A stretch of DNA of 64,000 nucleotides from the NCBI RefSeq assembly GCF_902497745.1, contig NZ_CABVHJ010000011.1, positions 124,001 to 188,000 of the forward strand, in the 5' to 3' direction. The stretch comes from Pseudomonas fluorescens. Its GTDB lineage: Bacteria; Pseudomonadota; Gammaproteobacteria; Pseudomonadales; Pseudomonadaceae. The position numbers were made by a program, and so were the translations under genes. Below the pieces are notes generated by a model, which had not been told where the DNA came from, did not search any database, and saw nothing but the letters and a program-made list of their open reading frames with translations. Below, piece after piece: positions 1 to 7,958 of this stretch (position 1 is the first letter of the stretch; each line of letters starts with the position of its first letter).

Positions 1-389
1 TCCGGCAGGCGCCCGGGTACCAATGCCTTGCGCAGAAAATCAGCCAGTTCCGAACCGTGGTTCGGCCCGCTGACGGAAGTCACCGAGGCGACGGCGTGTG
101 GTGCAAGCGCAGCAGCATATCGAGCGGCCAGTGCTCCCTGACTGTGTCCGATGAGGTTGACTTTGTCGGCACCTGTGCCACGCAGCACACGATCAATCTG
201 TGCAAGCAGTTGCTCACCCCTTGTTTCGTTTTTGTGGGTAGCAGAAAGGTGCGGAACAAACACTCGGCTGCCGGCCGTTTTCAAGGCGTCCTTTACATCA
301 TGGAACAGCTCGAAATGACCGATGCGCTCGAATCCGAACAGGCCGTGTACCAACAGGATGGGATAGCGAGTTGAAGCATTCCGTTGCAT
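1..389 (-). CDS. Triacylglycerol lipase, N-terminal part (runs off left edge)
   Basis: Reading the minus strand from an ATG at 389 gives a protein that begins MQRNASTRYPILLVHGLFGF and continues without a stop to the window edge. HGLFGF fits the oxyanion-hole region and GHSQGA the nucleophile elbow (Ser) of Pseudomonas family I lipases, alpha/beta hydrolases that cleave triacylglycerols outside the cell. The visible part begins almost directly at the mature-type lipase core with no long signal peptide. That suits subfamily members without a classical leader, or the true start may differ. A weak ribosome site (aaaggtaag) lies before the ATG. The catalytic Asp and His, and any foldase gene, would lie outside the window, so secretion route and subfamily cannot be decided. 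Confidence 0.85.
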   Translation of the reverse strand, partial: MQRNASTRYPILLVHGLFGFERIGHFELFHDVKDALKTAGSRVFVPHLSATHKNETRGEQLLAQIDRVLRGTGADKVNLIGHSQGALAARYAAALAPHAVASVTSVSGPNHGSELADFLRKALVPGRLP

Positions 390-723
390 GTTCTTACCTT
401 TTTCACAGAAGTTCATCGGGGAATCCGGTGGCCACTCTAAAACACTCATCTCGTTGAAGAAGTAGGAAGAGACTTCTCTTGGCCGATGAATCTGGACTAG
501 GACTTGTACGAATTTTCAGATACTTATGAAATCCGAATCGGAACTTGCAGCCATCTATCGCTAGGTTGATCGCGTTTTTGTGCAGTTTGCCTACCGAGTT
601 CGATGCCTTTGCCGAGTGCGTGCGGCGGAGCCGGCTGACATCGGAAATGTGAGGGTTAGCGTTCAATGTTGGTTGTCGACGCCGCCCACGAAGCGGCGTT
701 TTTTCCAAGGAATGGAGGCACTA
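390..723. other. Intergenic region with no confident gene
   Basis: This 334-base stretch between the divergent lipase and the repeat protein holds no ORF with family resemblance. A short plus-strand reading ending near 651 (tail TEFDAFAECVRRSRLTSEM) looks protein-like and could be the remnant of a lost gene, but this is a guess. The only clear structure is the terminator-like hairpin at 679-704. The region must also carry the lipase promoter. Confidence 0.4.
679..704 (+). terminator. Intrinsic-terminator-like hairpin just upstream of the repeat gene
   Basis: ACGCCGC (679-685) pairs perfectly with GCGGCGT (693-699) around a 7-base loop, followed by six T residues (699-704). The hairpin ends only about 20 bases before the ATG at 724, so a promoter for that gene can hardly lie between them. 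It either ends an upstream transcript or attenuates the gene. Confidence 0.6.
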
Positions 724-1800
724 ATGAACACGCACGAAGTCGAGTTTTGCTACCGGATGCGCCACCACGTCAGTCCCTGTGTGGCGAGCGAACTGCTGCC
801 AGCGGTCACCATCGATTCTCTGGAGGGAACGGTGCTGGATCCTTCGCTGGGCAAGGTCGTTATCCGAGTCGCTCCTTATCCAGACATGGCTTGCGGCGAT
901 CAGTTGCTGTTGAGTTGGGAGGGCCTCGATATAGAGGGCTTTGCTTATCAGCATGAGATGGTCCGCCATGTCAGCGAAGCCCAGGTCGGCAAGGATGTCA
1001 TTTTCGTCATCAAGGGCATGCATATCGCGGCGCTGGATGGCGGTTCGCTGGAGATCCACTGGAAGTTGCGCAGTGCAGGAGTCGAGCTTGCGCTGTCTTC
1101 GCCTGTGCAATTGTCTGTCGGAGATACACGGTCGCAGTTGCTCGCACCGATTGTCGAGGGGCTGATCGGCGGGACTCTGGATCCGGCGCGAGTGACCGAA
1201 GGCACGCTTGTCGTGCTCCAGCCTTACGCCCGAATGGCTGTGGGAGATCGGATTACGTTGCAGTGGGGCGCAGATGCATTGCCGGCAACGTTCAGCGATT
1301 GCTTGAAGGTCGAAGCCTTTGCTGTCGCGGAGGTGTTGTCATTTTGGGTGGACGGGGCGCATATCGCTGAGCATCTTGGTGGCGAGGTGGTGGTGCGCTA
1401 TCGCGTCGAACAGTCCGATGGAACGGTTCGCGAATCCGAAGCTGCAAGGATTCTGGTCACCCCGTTTCTGCGTGGTGAGCTGGACGCTCCTGATGTGCTT
1501 GAGGCTGAAGATGGCGTGCTGCTGAAAGAGGATTAGATCGATGGCGTCACCGTCGTGATGGGTAATGCTCAGACGCAGGAAGGTGAGTTGGTTTACCTCA
1601 AGTGCGACGGGGATCTTTTCAATCACCGGGATGACCGCGAAATCACTCCTGAGACGGCGGGAAAACCACTGATCTTTATCGTGCCGCATCGATTCTGGCG
1701 TGAGCACCATGGCACGACTGTGCGTGTGTCTTACACCGTTGAGCGTCTGGACGATGTCAGTCAGGAGTCAGCGGTGGCGCTGGTGCGAATGGAGGTTTAG
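724..1800 (+). pseudogene. Beta-repeat (Ig-like) protein split by an in-frame TAG
   Basis: An ATG at 724 with a good ribosome site (ggagg) opens a frame of 270 residues that stops at TAG 1534-1536. The same frame continues without interruption to TAG 1798-1800. The joined product has about three repeats of roughly 100 residues. Each has a beta-strand pattern of the type GTLDP...V.V.PY..M..GD.I.L.W, then V.F.V....I...GG.V.V.Y.V, then a closing S.....L.V. The stop falls in the first strand of repeat 3, directly before IDGVTVV. No ribosome site precedes the next ATG (1555). This indicates a nonsense mutation or a sequencing error rather than two genes. There is no signal peptide or membrane segment. 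Similar repeat proteins lie at 44241-46190, 60632-61435 and 61523-63568. Function unknown. Confidence 0.65.
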
Positions 1801-1855
1801 CGGCAGCGTCACCTGCCCTCCGGATTGCAATCAATCAGGAGGGCAGGCCTGGCAA

Positions 1856-2932
1856 TCAGCCTTTGGCGTGTGCAGCAAGACGCTGCGCGGCGTCAAGGAG
1901 CAAGCGTTCCGTTGCGCTGAAACCGAGGCAGCCATCAGTAATCGAAATCCCGTAACGCAGGGATTCGCTCAGCGGTTGGCAACCTTCGAACAGGTGAGAC
2001 TCAATCATCATGCCGATCAGAGCACGATCACCTTGCAAGCGTTGCTCAAGCACTTCGTTGAATACGGCAGGCTGACGCAATGGGTCCTTGCCGCTGTTGG
2101 CGTGGCTGCAATCGACCATGATCCGGCTCGGAATTTTCAGTCGGTTCAGGTCGGCGTGGATTTTCGCCACGCTGTCGCGATCATGGTTCGGCCCTTTATG
2201 GCCCCCGCGTAGCACCAGATGGGTGTCGGGGTTGCCTGGCGTTTGAATGATGGCCGGATGCCCTTGGCTGTCGACGCCGAAATGCCGGTGCGGATGGGCG
2301 GCCGAACGCATGGCGTCAACGGCAATGGTGGCGCCGCCGTCGGTGCCGTTCTTGAAACCTACCGGCATGCTCAGTCCACTGGCCATTTCCCGGTGGATCT
2401 GCGATTCAGTGGTGCGGGCGCCAATTGCGACCCAGCTCAACAGGTCATCGAAGTATCCGGCCGCCATGGGTTGCAGCAACTCGGTGGCCACCGGCAAGCC
2501 GAGGCGGATCATTTCCAGCATCAGCTCGCGCGACAGCGTCAGGCCGCCAGCCATGTCGTCGCTGCCATCAAGATGCGGGTCGTAGGCCAGGCCTTTCCAG
2601 CCGACCGTGGTACGCGGTTTCTCGACGTAGGCGCGCATCACCAACAGCATTTCGCCGCTGACGTCTTCAGCCAGTCGAGCGAGCTTGCCGGCGTACTCAA
2701 GTGCAGATTGTGGATCGTGGATAGAACAAGGGCCAACGATGACCAGCAGTCGCGGGTCCTGGCCGTTGAGAATGGCGCGAATTGCCTGACGATGGGCGGC
2801 GACTTGCAGGTTCAGGGCATTGCTCAGAGGCAATTGCTGTTTGAGTTGCAACGAGCTGGGCAGACGCAGGGTCAATGCTTCGTTGGCAGAGTTCAAGGTG
2901 GGCAGCGGCAGAGCAGAAACGGACGAGTTCAT
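1856..2932 (-). CDS. 3-deoxy-7-phosphoheptulonate synthase (class I DAHP synthase)
   Basis: A 358-residue class I (AroF/G/H type) DAHP synthase. It condenses phosphoenolpyruvate with erythrose 4-phosphate in the first step of the shikimate pathway. Family motifs are clear: VGPCSIHDP near residue 67, the AIGARTTESQIHREMASGL segment near 170, GFKNGTDG, and the metal- and substrate-binding region near DCSHANSGKDP. Full family length. The start at 2932 is supported by an aggaaga ribosome site. Upstream on the same strand lie a Tyr-rich small ORF (2980-3132), a strong terminator (3182-3221) and an aromatic-rich leader peptide (3269-3397), suggesting control by transcription attenuation. Which amino acid inhibits the enzyme cannot be read from the sequence. 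Confidence 0.95.
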   Translation of the reverse strand: MNSSVSALPLPTLNSANEALTLRLPSSLQLKQQLPLSNALNLQVAAHRQAIRAILNGQDPRLLVIVGPCSIHDPQSALEYAGKLARLAEDVSGEMLLVMRAYVEKPRTTVGWKGLAYDPHLDGSDDMAGGLTLSRELMLEMIRLGLPVATELLQPMAAGYFDDLLSWVAIGARTTESQIHREMASGLSMPVGFKNGTDGGATIAVDAMRSAAHPHRHFGVDSQGHPAIIQTPGNPDTHLVLRGGHKGPNHDRDSVAKIHADLNRLKIPSRIMVDCSHANSGKDPLRQPAVFNEVLEQRLQGDRALIGMMIESHLFEGCQPLSESLRYGISITDGCLGFSATERLLLDAAQRLAAHAKG

Positions 2933-2979
2933 ATTTGGTCTTCCTGGGCTGGCGGCGGGTTCTTCCCGCGCGCTCGGCC

Positions 2980-3132
2980 CTACTGGGGTGTTCGACAGTT
3001 GGCCGTATTGGCTACGTGTATGTGCTTGCCACCTGTAGGTGACCGATCGGAGGCGGCAGGCTGTCCCGAGCGGAAGCTGGTAAATCGCCAGGCGCTGGAG
3101 CTGTCGTAACGGTAATAAGTGGCGTAGTTCAT
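2980..3132 (-). CDS. Small Tyr-rich ORF (50 aa) between attenuator and DAHP synthase
   Basis: The frame starts at ATG 3132 after a strong gagga ribosome site seven bases upstream and ends at TAG 2980, 48 bases before the DAHP synthase. It begins MNYATYYRYDSSSAW: four Tyr among the first nine residues, with Trp and two Phe soon after. It lies after the attenuator terminator, so it would be translated only on read-through transcripts. It could be a second leader peptide, a translational coupler or a small protein. I do not recognise it as a characterised family. Confidence 0.5.
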   Translation of the reverse strand: MNYATYYRYDSSSAWRFTSFRSGQPAASDRSPTGGKHIHVANTANCRTPQ

Positions 3133-3181
3133 GTCGTGAATCCTCAAAATGTCTGGTGTGTTGCGGAAAAAGTCTGGGGCT

Positions 3182-3221
3182 GAAAAAACAAAACCCCCGG
3201 TCGGGAGGCCGACCGGGGGTT
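3182..3221 (-). terminator. Intrinsic terminator, probable attenuator of the DAHP synthase transcript
   Basis: A perfect 13-bp stem (3192-3204 with 3209-3221) closes on a four-base loop. On the minus strand it is followed by a T-rich run (ttgttttttc). It stands between the aromatic leader peptide and the DAHP synthase, the place expected of an attenuator terminator. Confidence 0.85.
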
Positions 3222-3260
3222 GAGAATTCTCTGGTAGGCGACCCGTTTTCATGGGCGCCG

Positions 3261-3301
3261 TTTGGGTATCAGGCGCGCCAGTGGCTAAACCAATACCCAA
3301 A
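3261..3301 (-). promoter_or_regulatory. Leader hairpin overlapping the aromatic control codons
   Basis: TTTGGGTAT (3261-3269) and ATACCCAAA (3293-3301) are exact inverted repeats. On the minus-strand RNA the first arm contains the Phe-Gly-Tyr control codons of the leader peptide and the second arm lies just after its stop codon. This is the usual 1:2 (pause) hairpin geometry of amino acid attenuators. The alternative antiterminator pairing was not resolved by eye. Confidence 0.6.
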
Positions 3302-3397
3302 ATAAAAGCTGACCGGAGCGCAAACGTCATTCACCCGGGCAGCCGCAACCGAGCGCAAGGCGCTGGCGGTACGAAGCTGTGAAAGGGCGTTGAGCAT
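3269..3397 (-). CDS. Aromatic amino acid leader peptide (42 aa)
   Basis: An ATG at 3397 preceded by ggaga starts a 42-residue peptide ending at TGA 3269. Near its C-terminus is the run FYFGYWFSHW: seven aromatic residues of Phe, Tyr or Trp in ten, which is extreme for any coding sequence. The run is followed by a hairpin over those codons and then a 13-bp terminator, and next the first enzyme of aromatic synthesis. By analogy with trp and phe leader peptides, stalling at these codons when charged aromatic tRNAs are scarce would prevent termination. The peptide itself probably has no other function. Confidence 0.75.
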   Translation of the reverse strand: MLNALSQLRTASALRSVAAARVNDVCAPVSFYFGYWFSHWRA

Positions 3398-3430
3398 GGT
3401 CTGTCTCCGATGAATGGGCCGAGCTTACTA

Positions 3431-3463
3431 GAGGCCGATAGGCCTCAGCAATCAGAAATTGCT
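3431..3463. promoter_or_regulatory. Two adjacent palindromes in the divergent promoter region
   Basis: GAGGCC-GATA-GGCCTC (3431-3446) is immediately followed by AGCAAT-CAGAA-ATTGCT (3447-3463). Both are perfect inverted repeats, and they lie between the minus-strand leader peptide (start 3397) and the plus-strand amidohydrolase (start 3549). They may be operators or RNA hairpins; no regulator could be assigned. Confidence 0.35.
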
Positions 3464-3548
3464 ATCGCATAATCAACAAAACGCCTATTGCTCGATTCAC
3501 GCAAGAGTTGTGACACTCTGCGCTTCGCTTGATTGCCAAGGATGAATC

Positions 3549-4310
3549 GTGTCGACATTGACCATTGCCGCAGCCCAGAGCATTTCCATTGCCGGTGACC
3601 TCTCCGGGAATATTGCCCGACATCGTCGCTTCCTCGAGGCAGCAGCAGAGCAGGGTGTCGAGTTGCTGGTTTTTCCCGAGCTGTCGCTGACTGGCTACGA
3701 AGGAGAAACGGCCGCAGCGTTGGCGATCGAACCGCAAGATGCCGTGCTGCAACCGCTTAGGGATTTGGCCCGAAAGCTTGGGGTGACTGCCGTCGTCGGC
3801 ATGCCAGTTCGGCTGGAGGACAGTGATTCGGTGCGCATTGGTGCTCTGGTCCTGGGGGCTGATGGTTCGCTCGGTGTTTACAGCAAGCAGCATTTGCACG
3901 CGGGCGAGGAATTGGTTTTTGCACCCGGTCTCGGCGGTCCGACATTGAACATCGGCGGCGAAGTGGTCGCGCTGGCAGTGTGCGCCGATTTCTCACATGC
4001 CAGCCATGCCGCGACGGCCGCAGACCAGGGCGCAGGCTTGTACGCGGCCGGCGTGTTGATCAGCGAAAAAGGTTACGCGGCCGACACAGCGATACTTCAG
4101 GGCTACGCCCGGCAACACGCAATGGCTGTGCTGATGGCCAATCACGGAGGGCTGACGGGTGGTTGGCAATCCGCTGGGCGCAGTGGCATCTGGTCTGAAG
4201 ACGGTTCACTGATCGTCGCAGCTGCGGGGGCGGGCGACCTGTTGGTCGTGGCTCAGCGTAGCGATGGTGTGTGGCAGGGACGGATTGTTCCTGTATTGAG
4301 CACGCCATGA
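3549..4310 (+). CDS. Carbon-nitrogen hydrolase (nitrilase superfamily amidase)
   Basis: A 253-residue protein with the three catalytic residues of the nitrilase superfamily: Glu44 in FPELSLTG, Lys113 in YSKQHLH and Cys145 in VCADFSH. Members hydrolyse amide or nitrile C-N bonds through a thioester on the Cys. The substrate here is not evident. The length is typical of single-domain amidases. The start is GTG, supported by an aagga site; the nearby ATG at 3542 is out of frame. The stop overlaps the start of the following acetyltransferase (ATGA), so the two are probably co-translated. Confidence 0.88.
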   Translation: MSTLTIAAAQSISIAGDLSGNIARHRRFLEAAAEQGVELLVFPELSLTGYEGETAAALAIEPQDAVLQPLRDLARKLGVTAVVGMPVRLEDSDSVRIGALVLGADGSLGVYSKQHLHAGEELVFAPGLGGPTLNIGGEVVALAVCADFSHASHAATAADQGAGLYAAGVLISEKGYAADTAILQGYARQHAMAVLMANHGGLTGGWQSAGRSGIWSEDGSLIVAAAGAGDLLVVAQRSDGVWQGRIVPVLSTP

Positions 4311-4750
4311 CATTTCAGCTCCGAGAGGCAGTGCCAGAGGATCTGGCGTTTGCCCGCGATCTCACCTGTCAGAACATGTTGCGCTACTACATTCGCCATG
4401 ACCTCTTATGGCAGGACGAGGCGTTTGACGTGGCATGGTCAGGGCGGCAGAACTGGCTGATAGTGCAGGGCGGGCTGGCGGTGGGCTTCCTCAGTCTCAG
4501 CCGGGATATGCGCGCACTGTACATTCGTGAATTGCAGATTGCGGAAGCGTTTCAGGGGCGAGGTGCGGGTTCCTGGGCGATTGATCAGGTTATCGACATG
4601 GCCCGCAAAGAAAGGCGCCCGGCTTTGCGACTGACCGTATTCGAAAATAATCCGGCAAGAAACTTGTATGAAAGAAAAGGACTACAGGTTCAGGGTGCGG
4701 ACGAGTGTTTTCTGCGAATGCAGCTTGATATCAGTACACGTGTGCTCTGA
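4307..4750 (+). CDS. GNAT family N-acetyltransferase
   Basis: A 147-residue protein with a GNAT fold pattern: an N-terminal REAVPEDLAFARDL motif, the central LYIRELQIAEAFQGRGAGSWAI segment carrying the acetyl-CoA pyrophosphate loop (Q/RxxGxG/A), and a C-terminal NPARNLYERKGLQ strand. It would transfer an acetyl group from acetyl-CoA to an unknown amine. The ATG at 4307 is chosen because it overlaps the upstream stop as ATGA, although the frame is open from 4271. It probably forms a two-gene unit with the amidohydrolase. Confidence 0.85.
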   Translation: MTFQLREAVPEDLAFARDLTCQNMLRYYIRHDLLWQDEAFDVAWSGRQNWLIVQGGLAVGFLSLSRDMRALYIRELQIAEAFQGRGAGSWAIDQVIDMARKERRPALRLTVFENNPARNLYERKGLQVQGADECFLRMQLDISTRVL

Positions 4751-4877
4751 AAGCCACGGCCGGCAAGCCCTCAATGATGAATTGAAACTTTTTAAATGAC
4801 GCATTCTGCTAGGTCTGCGTGGCACTTTTTGCTAAGGTGTCCGGCATCCCAATTTGACCATATCGCGAGGTGTCTGC

Positions 4878-5519
4878 TTGATTAGGGTGCTAGTGGTCGA
4901 TGACCATGATCTCGTTCGTACAGGCATTACACGTATGCTGGCCGATATCGATGGCTTGCAGGTGGTTGGCCAGGCCGAATCCGGGGAAGAGTCCCTGATC
5001 AAGGCCCGAGAGTTGAAGCCCGATGTGGTGCTGATGGACGTCAAGATGCCTGGCATCGGCGGCCTGGAAGCCACGCGCAAACTGTTGCGCAGCCATCCGG
5101 ATATCAAGGTTGTCGCGGTTACGGTGTGTGAAGAGGATCCTTTCCCGACACGCTTGCTACAGGCAGGGGCTGCGGGTTATCTGACCAAGGGTGCCGGATT
5201 GCCGGAAATGGTCCAGGCCATTCGCCTGGTGTTTGCCGGTCAACGCTATATCAGTCCGCAGATTGCCCAGCAATTGGCTATCAAGTCCTTCCAGCCGTCC
5301 AACGATTCTCCCTTCGATGCGTTATCCGAGCGGGAAATTCAAATCGCCTTGATGATTGTCGGCTGTCAGAAGGTACAGATCATTTCCGACAAGTTGTGTC
5401 TGTCGCCGAAAACCGTGAACACCTATCGCTACCGTATTTTCGAGAAGCTTTCGATCAGCAGCGACGTCGAGTTGACACTGTTGGCGGTTCGTCACGGCAT
5501 GGTTGATGCCAGCCTCTGA
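4878..5519 (+). CDS. gacA: Response regulator GacA
   Basis: A 213-residue NarL/FixJ-type response regulator, near identical to pseudomonad GacA. The receiver domain has Asp8, Asp9 and the phospho-acceptor Asp54 (VLMDVKMPG). The C-terminal LuxR-type helix-turn-helix ends in DKLCLSPKTVNTYRYRIFEKL. It acts with sensor kinase GacS to drive small regulatory RNAs of the Rsm system, controlling secondary metabolism and exoproducts. The start is TTG at 4878, seven bases after a gagg site, giving the standard length; the frame is open further upstream. uvrC follows after two bases, as in other pseudomonads, so both are probably on one transcript. Confidence 0.97.
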   Translation: MIRVLVVDDHDLVRTGITRMLADIDGLQVVGQAESGEESLIKARELKPDVVLMDVKMPGIGGLEATRKLLRSHPDIKVVAVTVCEEDPFPTRLLQAGAAGYLTKGAGLPEMVQAIRLVFAGQRYISPQIAQQLAIKSFQPSNDSPFDALSEREIQIALMIVGCQKVQIISDKLCLSPKTVNTYRYRIFEKLSISSDVELTLLAVRHGMVDASL

Positions 5520-5521
5520 CC

Positions 5522-7345
5522 ATGACTGAAACATTCGATTCCGGCGCGTTTCTGTCGACAGTCAGCGGGCGCCCTGGCGTCTATCGCATGTTCGACAGCG
5601 ATGCGCGCCTGTTGTACGTGGGCAAGGCCAAGAACCTCAAAAAGCGTTTGGCCAGCTACTTTCGCAAAACCGGTCTGGCGCCTAAAACTGCTGCATTGGT
5701 CGGGCGCATTGCGCAGGTCGAAACGACCATCACCGCCAACGAAACCGAAGCGCTGCTGCTTGAGCAAACCCTGATCAAGGAATGGCGGCCGCCTTACAAC
5801 ATCCTGTTGCGCGACGACAAATCCTACCCCTATGTGTTTCTGTCCGATGGCCAGTTCCCGCGCCTGAGCATTCACCGCGGAGCGAAAAAAGCCAAAGGCA
5901 AATATTTCGGTCCCTATCCAAGCGCTGGCGCCATTCGCGAGAGCCTGAGTCTGCTGCAAAAGACTTTCTTCGTTCGCCAGTGTGAAGACAGCTACTACAA
6001 AAACCGTACCCGGCCATGCCTGCAGTATCAGATCAAACGTTGCAAAGCACCTTGCGTCGGCTTGGTCGAGCCTGAGGTTTATGCCGAAGACGTGCGCCAC
6101 TCGGTCATGTTCCTTGAAGGTCGCAGTCACGCGTTGACCAATGAGCTGTCAACGGCGATGGAAGAGGCGGCGATCAATCTGGAGTTCGAACGAGCCGCCG
6201 AGTTGCGGGATCAGATCGCACTGCTACGTCGAGTCCAGGATCAACAAAGCATGGAAGGCGGCACGGGGGATATCGATGTCATCGCGGCATTCGTCAACCC
6301 GGGCGGCGCCTGCGTGCATTTGATCAGTGTGCGCGGCGGACGCGTGTTGGGCAGCAAGAATTTCTTCCCGCAAGTCGGGATCGAAGAGGACGTATCGGAA
6401 GTCATGGCCGCTTTTCTTGGCCAGTATTTCATCAGCAGCCCTGAGCGCGATTTGCCCAGTGAACTGATCGTCAATGTGGTGCACGAAGATTTCCCGACGC
6501 TGATCGAAGCGATCCATGAGTTGCGGGGCCGCGAGCTGGCCATCAGTCATCGGGTGCGCGGCACGCGTGCGCGCTGGCAGCAACTGGCTGTAACCAACGC
6601 CGAGCAGGCATTGGGTGCACGTCTGGCCAACCGTCAACATACCGCAGCGCGGTTTGAGGCGCTGGCCGAAGTATTGAACCTGGATGAACCGCCGCAACGT
6701 CTGGAATGCTACGACATCAGTCATTCCAGTGGTGAAGCGACGGTTGCGTCCTGCGTGGTGTTTGGCCCTGAAGGTGCGATCAAGTCGGACTACCGGCGCT
6801 ACAACATCGAAGGTGTCACGGCCGGTGACGATTATGCCGCCATGCATCAGGCCCTGACGCGACGCTTCAGCAAACTCAAGGAAGGCGAGGGCAAGTTGCC
6901 GGACATCTTGCTGGTGGACGGTGGCAAGGGCCAACTGTCAATGGCCCGGGATGTTCTGAACGAGTTGGCTGTGCCCGACCTGATCCTGCTGGGCGTTGCC
7001 AAGGGCGCCACGCGTAAGGCCGGCTTCGAAACGTTGTATCTAAATGATGCGGCGCATGAGTTCACATTGCGTGGCGATTCGCCGGCGTTGCACCTTATTC
7101 AACAGATTCGCGATGAGGCTCACCGCTTCGCTATCACAGGACATCGCGCTCGCCGTGGCAAAACCCGCCGTACGTCAACACTGGAAGGCGTTGCGGGTGT
7201 CGGGCCGACCCGACGTCGCGACTTGTTGAAACATTTTGGTGGATTGCAGGAGCTGTCTCGTGCAAGCATCGAAGAGATCGCCAAAGCCCCGGGGATCAGT
7301 AAAAAGCTCGCAGAGTCGATTTATGCGAACCTGCATAGCGAGTAG
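5522..7345 (+). CDS. uvrC: Excinuclease ABC subunit C
   Basis: A 607-residue UvrC. It makes the 3' and 5' incisions around bulky lesions in nucleotide excision repair with UvrA and UvrB. The N-terminal GIY-YIG nuclease domain shows PGVYRMFD...LLYVGKAKNLKKRLASYF. A UVR (UvrB-interacting) segment lies near residues 200-235. The C-terminal RNase H-like endonuclease has YDISHSSGEATVAS and LLVDGGKGQL, and tandem helix-hairpin-helix motifs end the protein (GVAGVGPTRRRDLLKHFGG). Full length with no anomalies. It starts two bases after gacA and is followed by pgsA. Confidence 0.98.
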   Translation: MTETFDSGAFLSTVSGRPGVYRMFDSDARLLYVGKAKNLKKRLASYFRKTGLAPKTAALVGRIAQVETTITANETEALLLEQTLIKEWRPPYNILLRDDKSYPYVFLSDGQFPRLSIHRGAKKAKGKYFGPYPSAGAIRESLSLLQKTFFVRQCEDSYYKNRTRPCLQYQIKRCKAPCVGLVEPEVYAEDVRHSVMFLEGRSHALTNELSTAMEEAAINLEFERAAELRDQIALLRRVQDQQSMEGGTGDIDVIAAFVNPGGACVHLISVRGGRVLGSKNFFPQVGIEEDVSEVMAAFLGQYFISSPERDLPSELIVNVVHEDFPTLIEAIHELRGRELAISHRVRGTRARWQQLAVTNAEQALGARLANRQHTAARFEALAEVLNLDEPPQRLECYDISHSSGEATVASCVVFGPEGAIKSDYRRYNIEGVTAGDDYAAMHQALTRRFSKLKEGEGKLPDILLVDGGKGQLSMARDVLNELAVPDLILLGVAKGATRKAGFETLYLNDAAHEFTLRGDSPALHLIQQIRDEAHRFAITGHRARRGKTRRTSTLEGVAGVGPTRRRDLLKHFGGLQELSRASIEEIAKAPGISKKLAESIYANLHSE

Positions 7346-7377
7346 AATGCCCCTTCACCTCGTAGCCAGTTGTGCCG

Positions 7378-7938
7378 ATGAATATCCCTAATCTGATTAC
7401 CGTTCTACGCGTCCTGCTTATCCCGATCTTCATTTTGCTGTTCTATCTGCCTTATCAGTGGAGTTACATGGCGTCCGCTTCGGTGTTTGCCTTTGCGGCA
7501 GCGACTGACTGGCTGGATGGTTATCTGGCCCGCCGTCTGGAGCAAAGCACTCCGTTCGGAGCGTTTCTCGACCCGGTCGCCGACAAACTCATGGTCGCAG
7601 TGGCGCTGGTGCTTCTGGTCCAGGAACATGGCAATCTCTGGCTCACCTTGCCAGCGGCTGTCATCATCGGTCGCGAGATTGTAGTGTCGGCCTTGCGTGA
7701 GTGGATGGCCGAACTCGGCGCCCGCGCCCACGTAGCCGTTTCCAATCTCGGTAAATGGAAAACCGCAGCGCAGATGCTCGCGCTGGTGATTCTGTTGGCC
7801 AACCCGAAGGACTTCAGCTTCTGGGTAGTTCTTGGTTATGCCTTGCTGATGATATCCGCCGGCCTGACGTTGTGGTCGATGGTGCAATACCTTCGCGCTG
7901 CCTGGCCGCACCTGAAGACTGATGTTGAAAAGAAATAA
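7378..7938 (+). CDS. pgsA: CDP-diacylglycerol--glycerol-3-phosphate 3-phosphatidyltransferase
   Basis: A 186-residue integral membrane enzyme that makes phosphatidylglycerol phosphate, the committed step to phosphatidylglycerol and cardiolipin. The CDP-alcohol phosphotransferase signature D-G-x2-A-R-x8-G-x3-D-x3-D is intact in DWLDGYLARR...FGAFLDPVADK, and four or more hydrophobic segments are visible. The ATG at 7378 is preferred over the in-frame GTG two codons upstream because it gives the usual MNIPNLITVLRV start. Third gene of the gacA-uvrC-pgsA block, followed by tRNA genes. Confidence 0.97.
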   Translation: MNIPNLITVLRVLLIPIFILLFYLPYQWSYMASASVFAFAAATDWLDGYLARRLEQSTPFGAFLDPVADKLMVAVALVLLVQEHGNLWLTLPAAVIIGREIVVSALREWMAELGARAHVAVSNLGKWKTAAQMLALVILLANPKDFSFWVVLGYALLMISAGLTLWSMVQYLRAAWPHLKTDVEKK

Positions 7939-7958
7939 AACTTTTTTGAATCAAGGGG

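Noticed and set aside
403..708. Open minus-strand frame of 101 codons between the lipase and the repeat gene
   Set aside because: Composition is Arg/Ser-rich like antisense reading, there is no ribosome site or family pattern, and it runs through the terminator hairpin at 679-704.
2219..3109. Long plus-strand open frame opposite the DAHP synthase
   Set aside because: It is the antisense shadow of a clear class I DAHP synthase; similar long shadows oppose ABC-F, topoisomerase IB, modC and kguE because of high GC at third positions.
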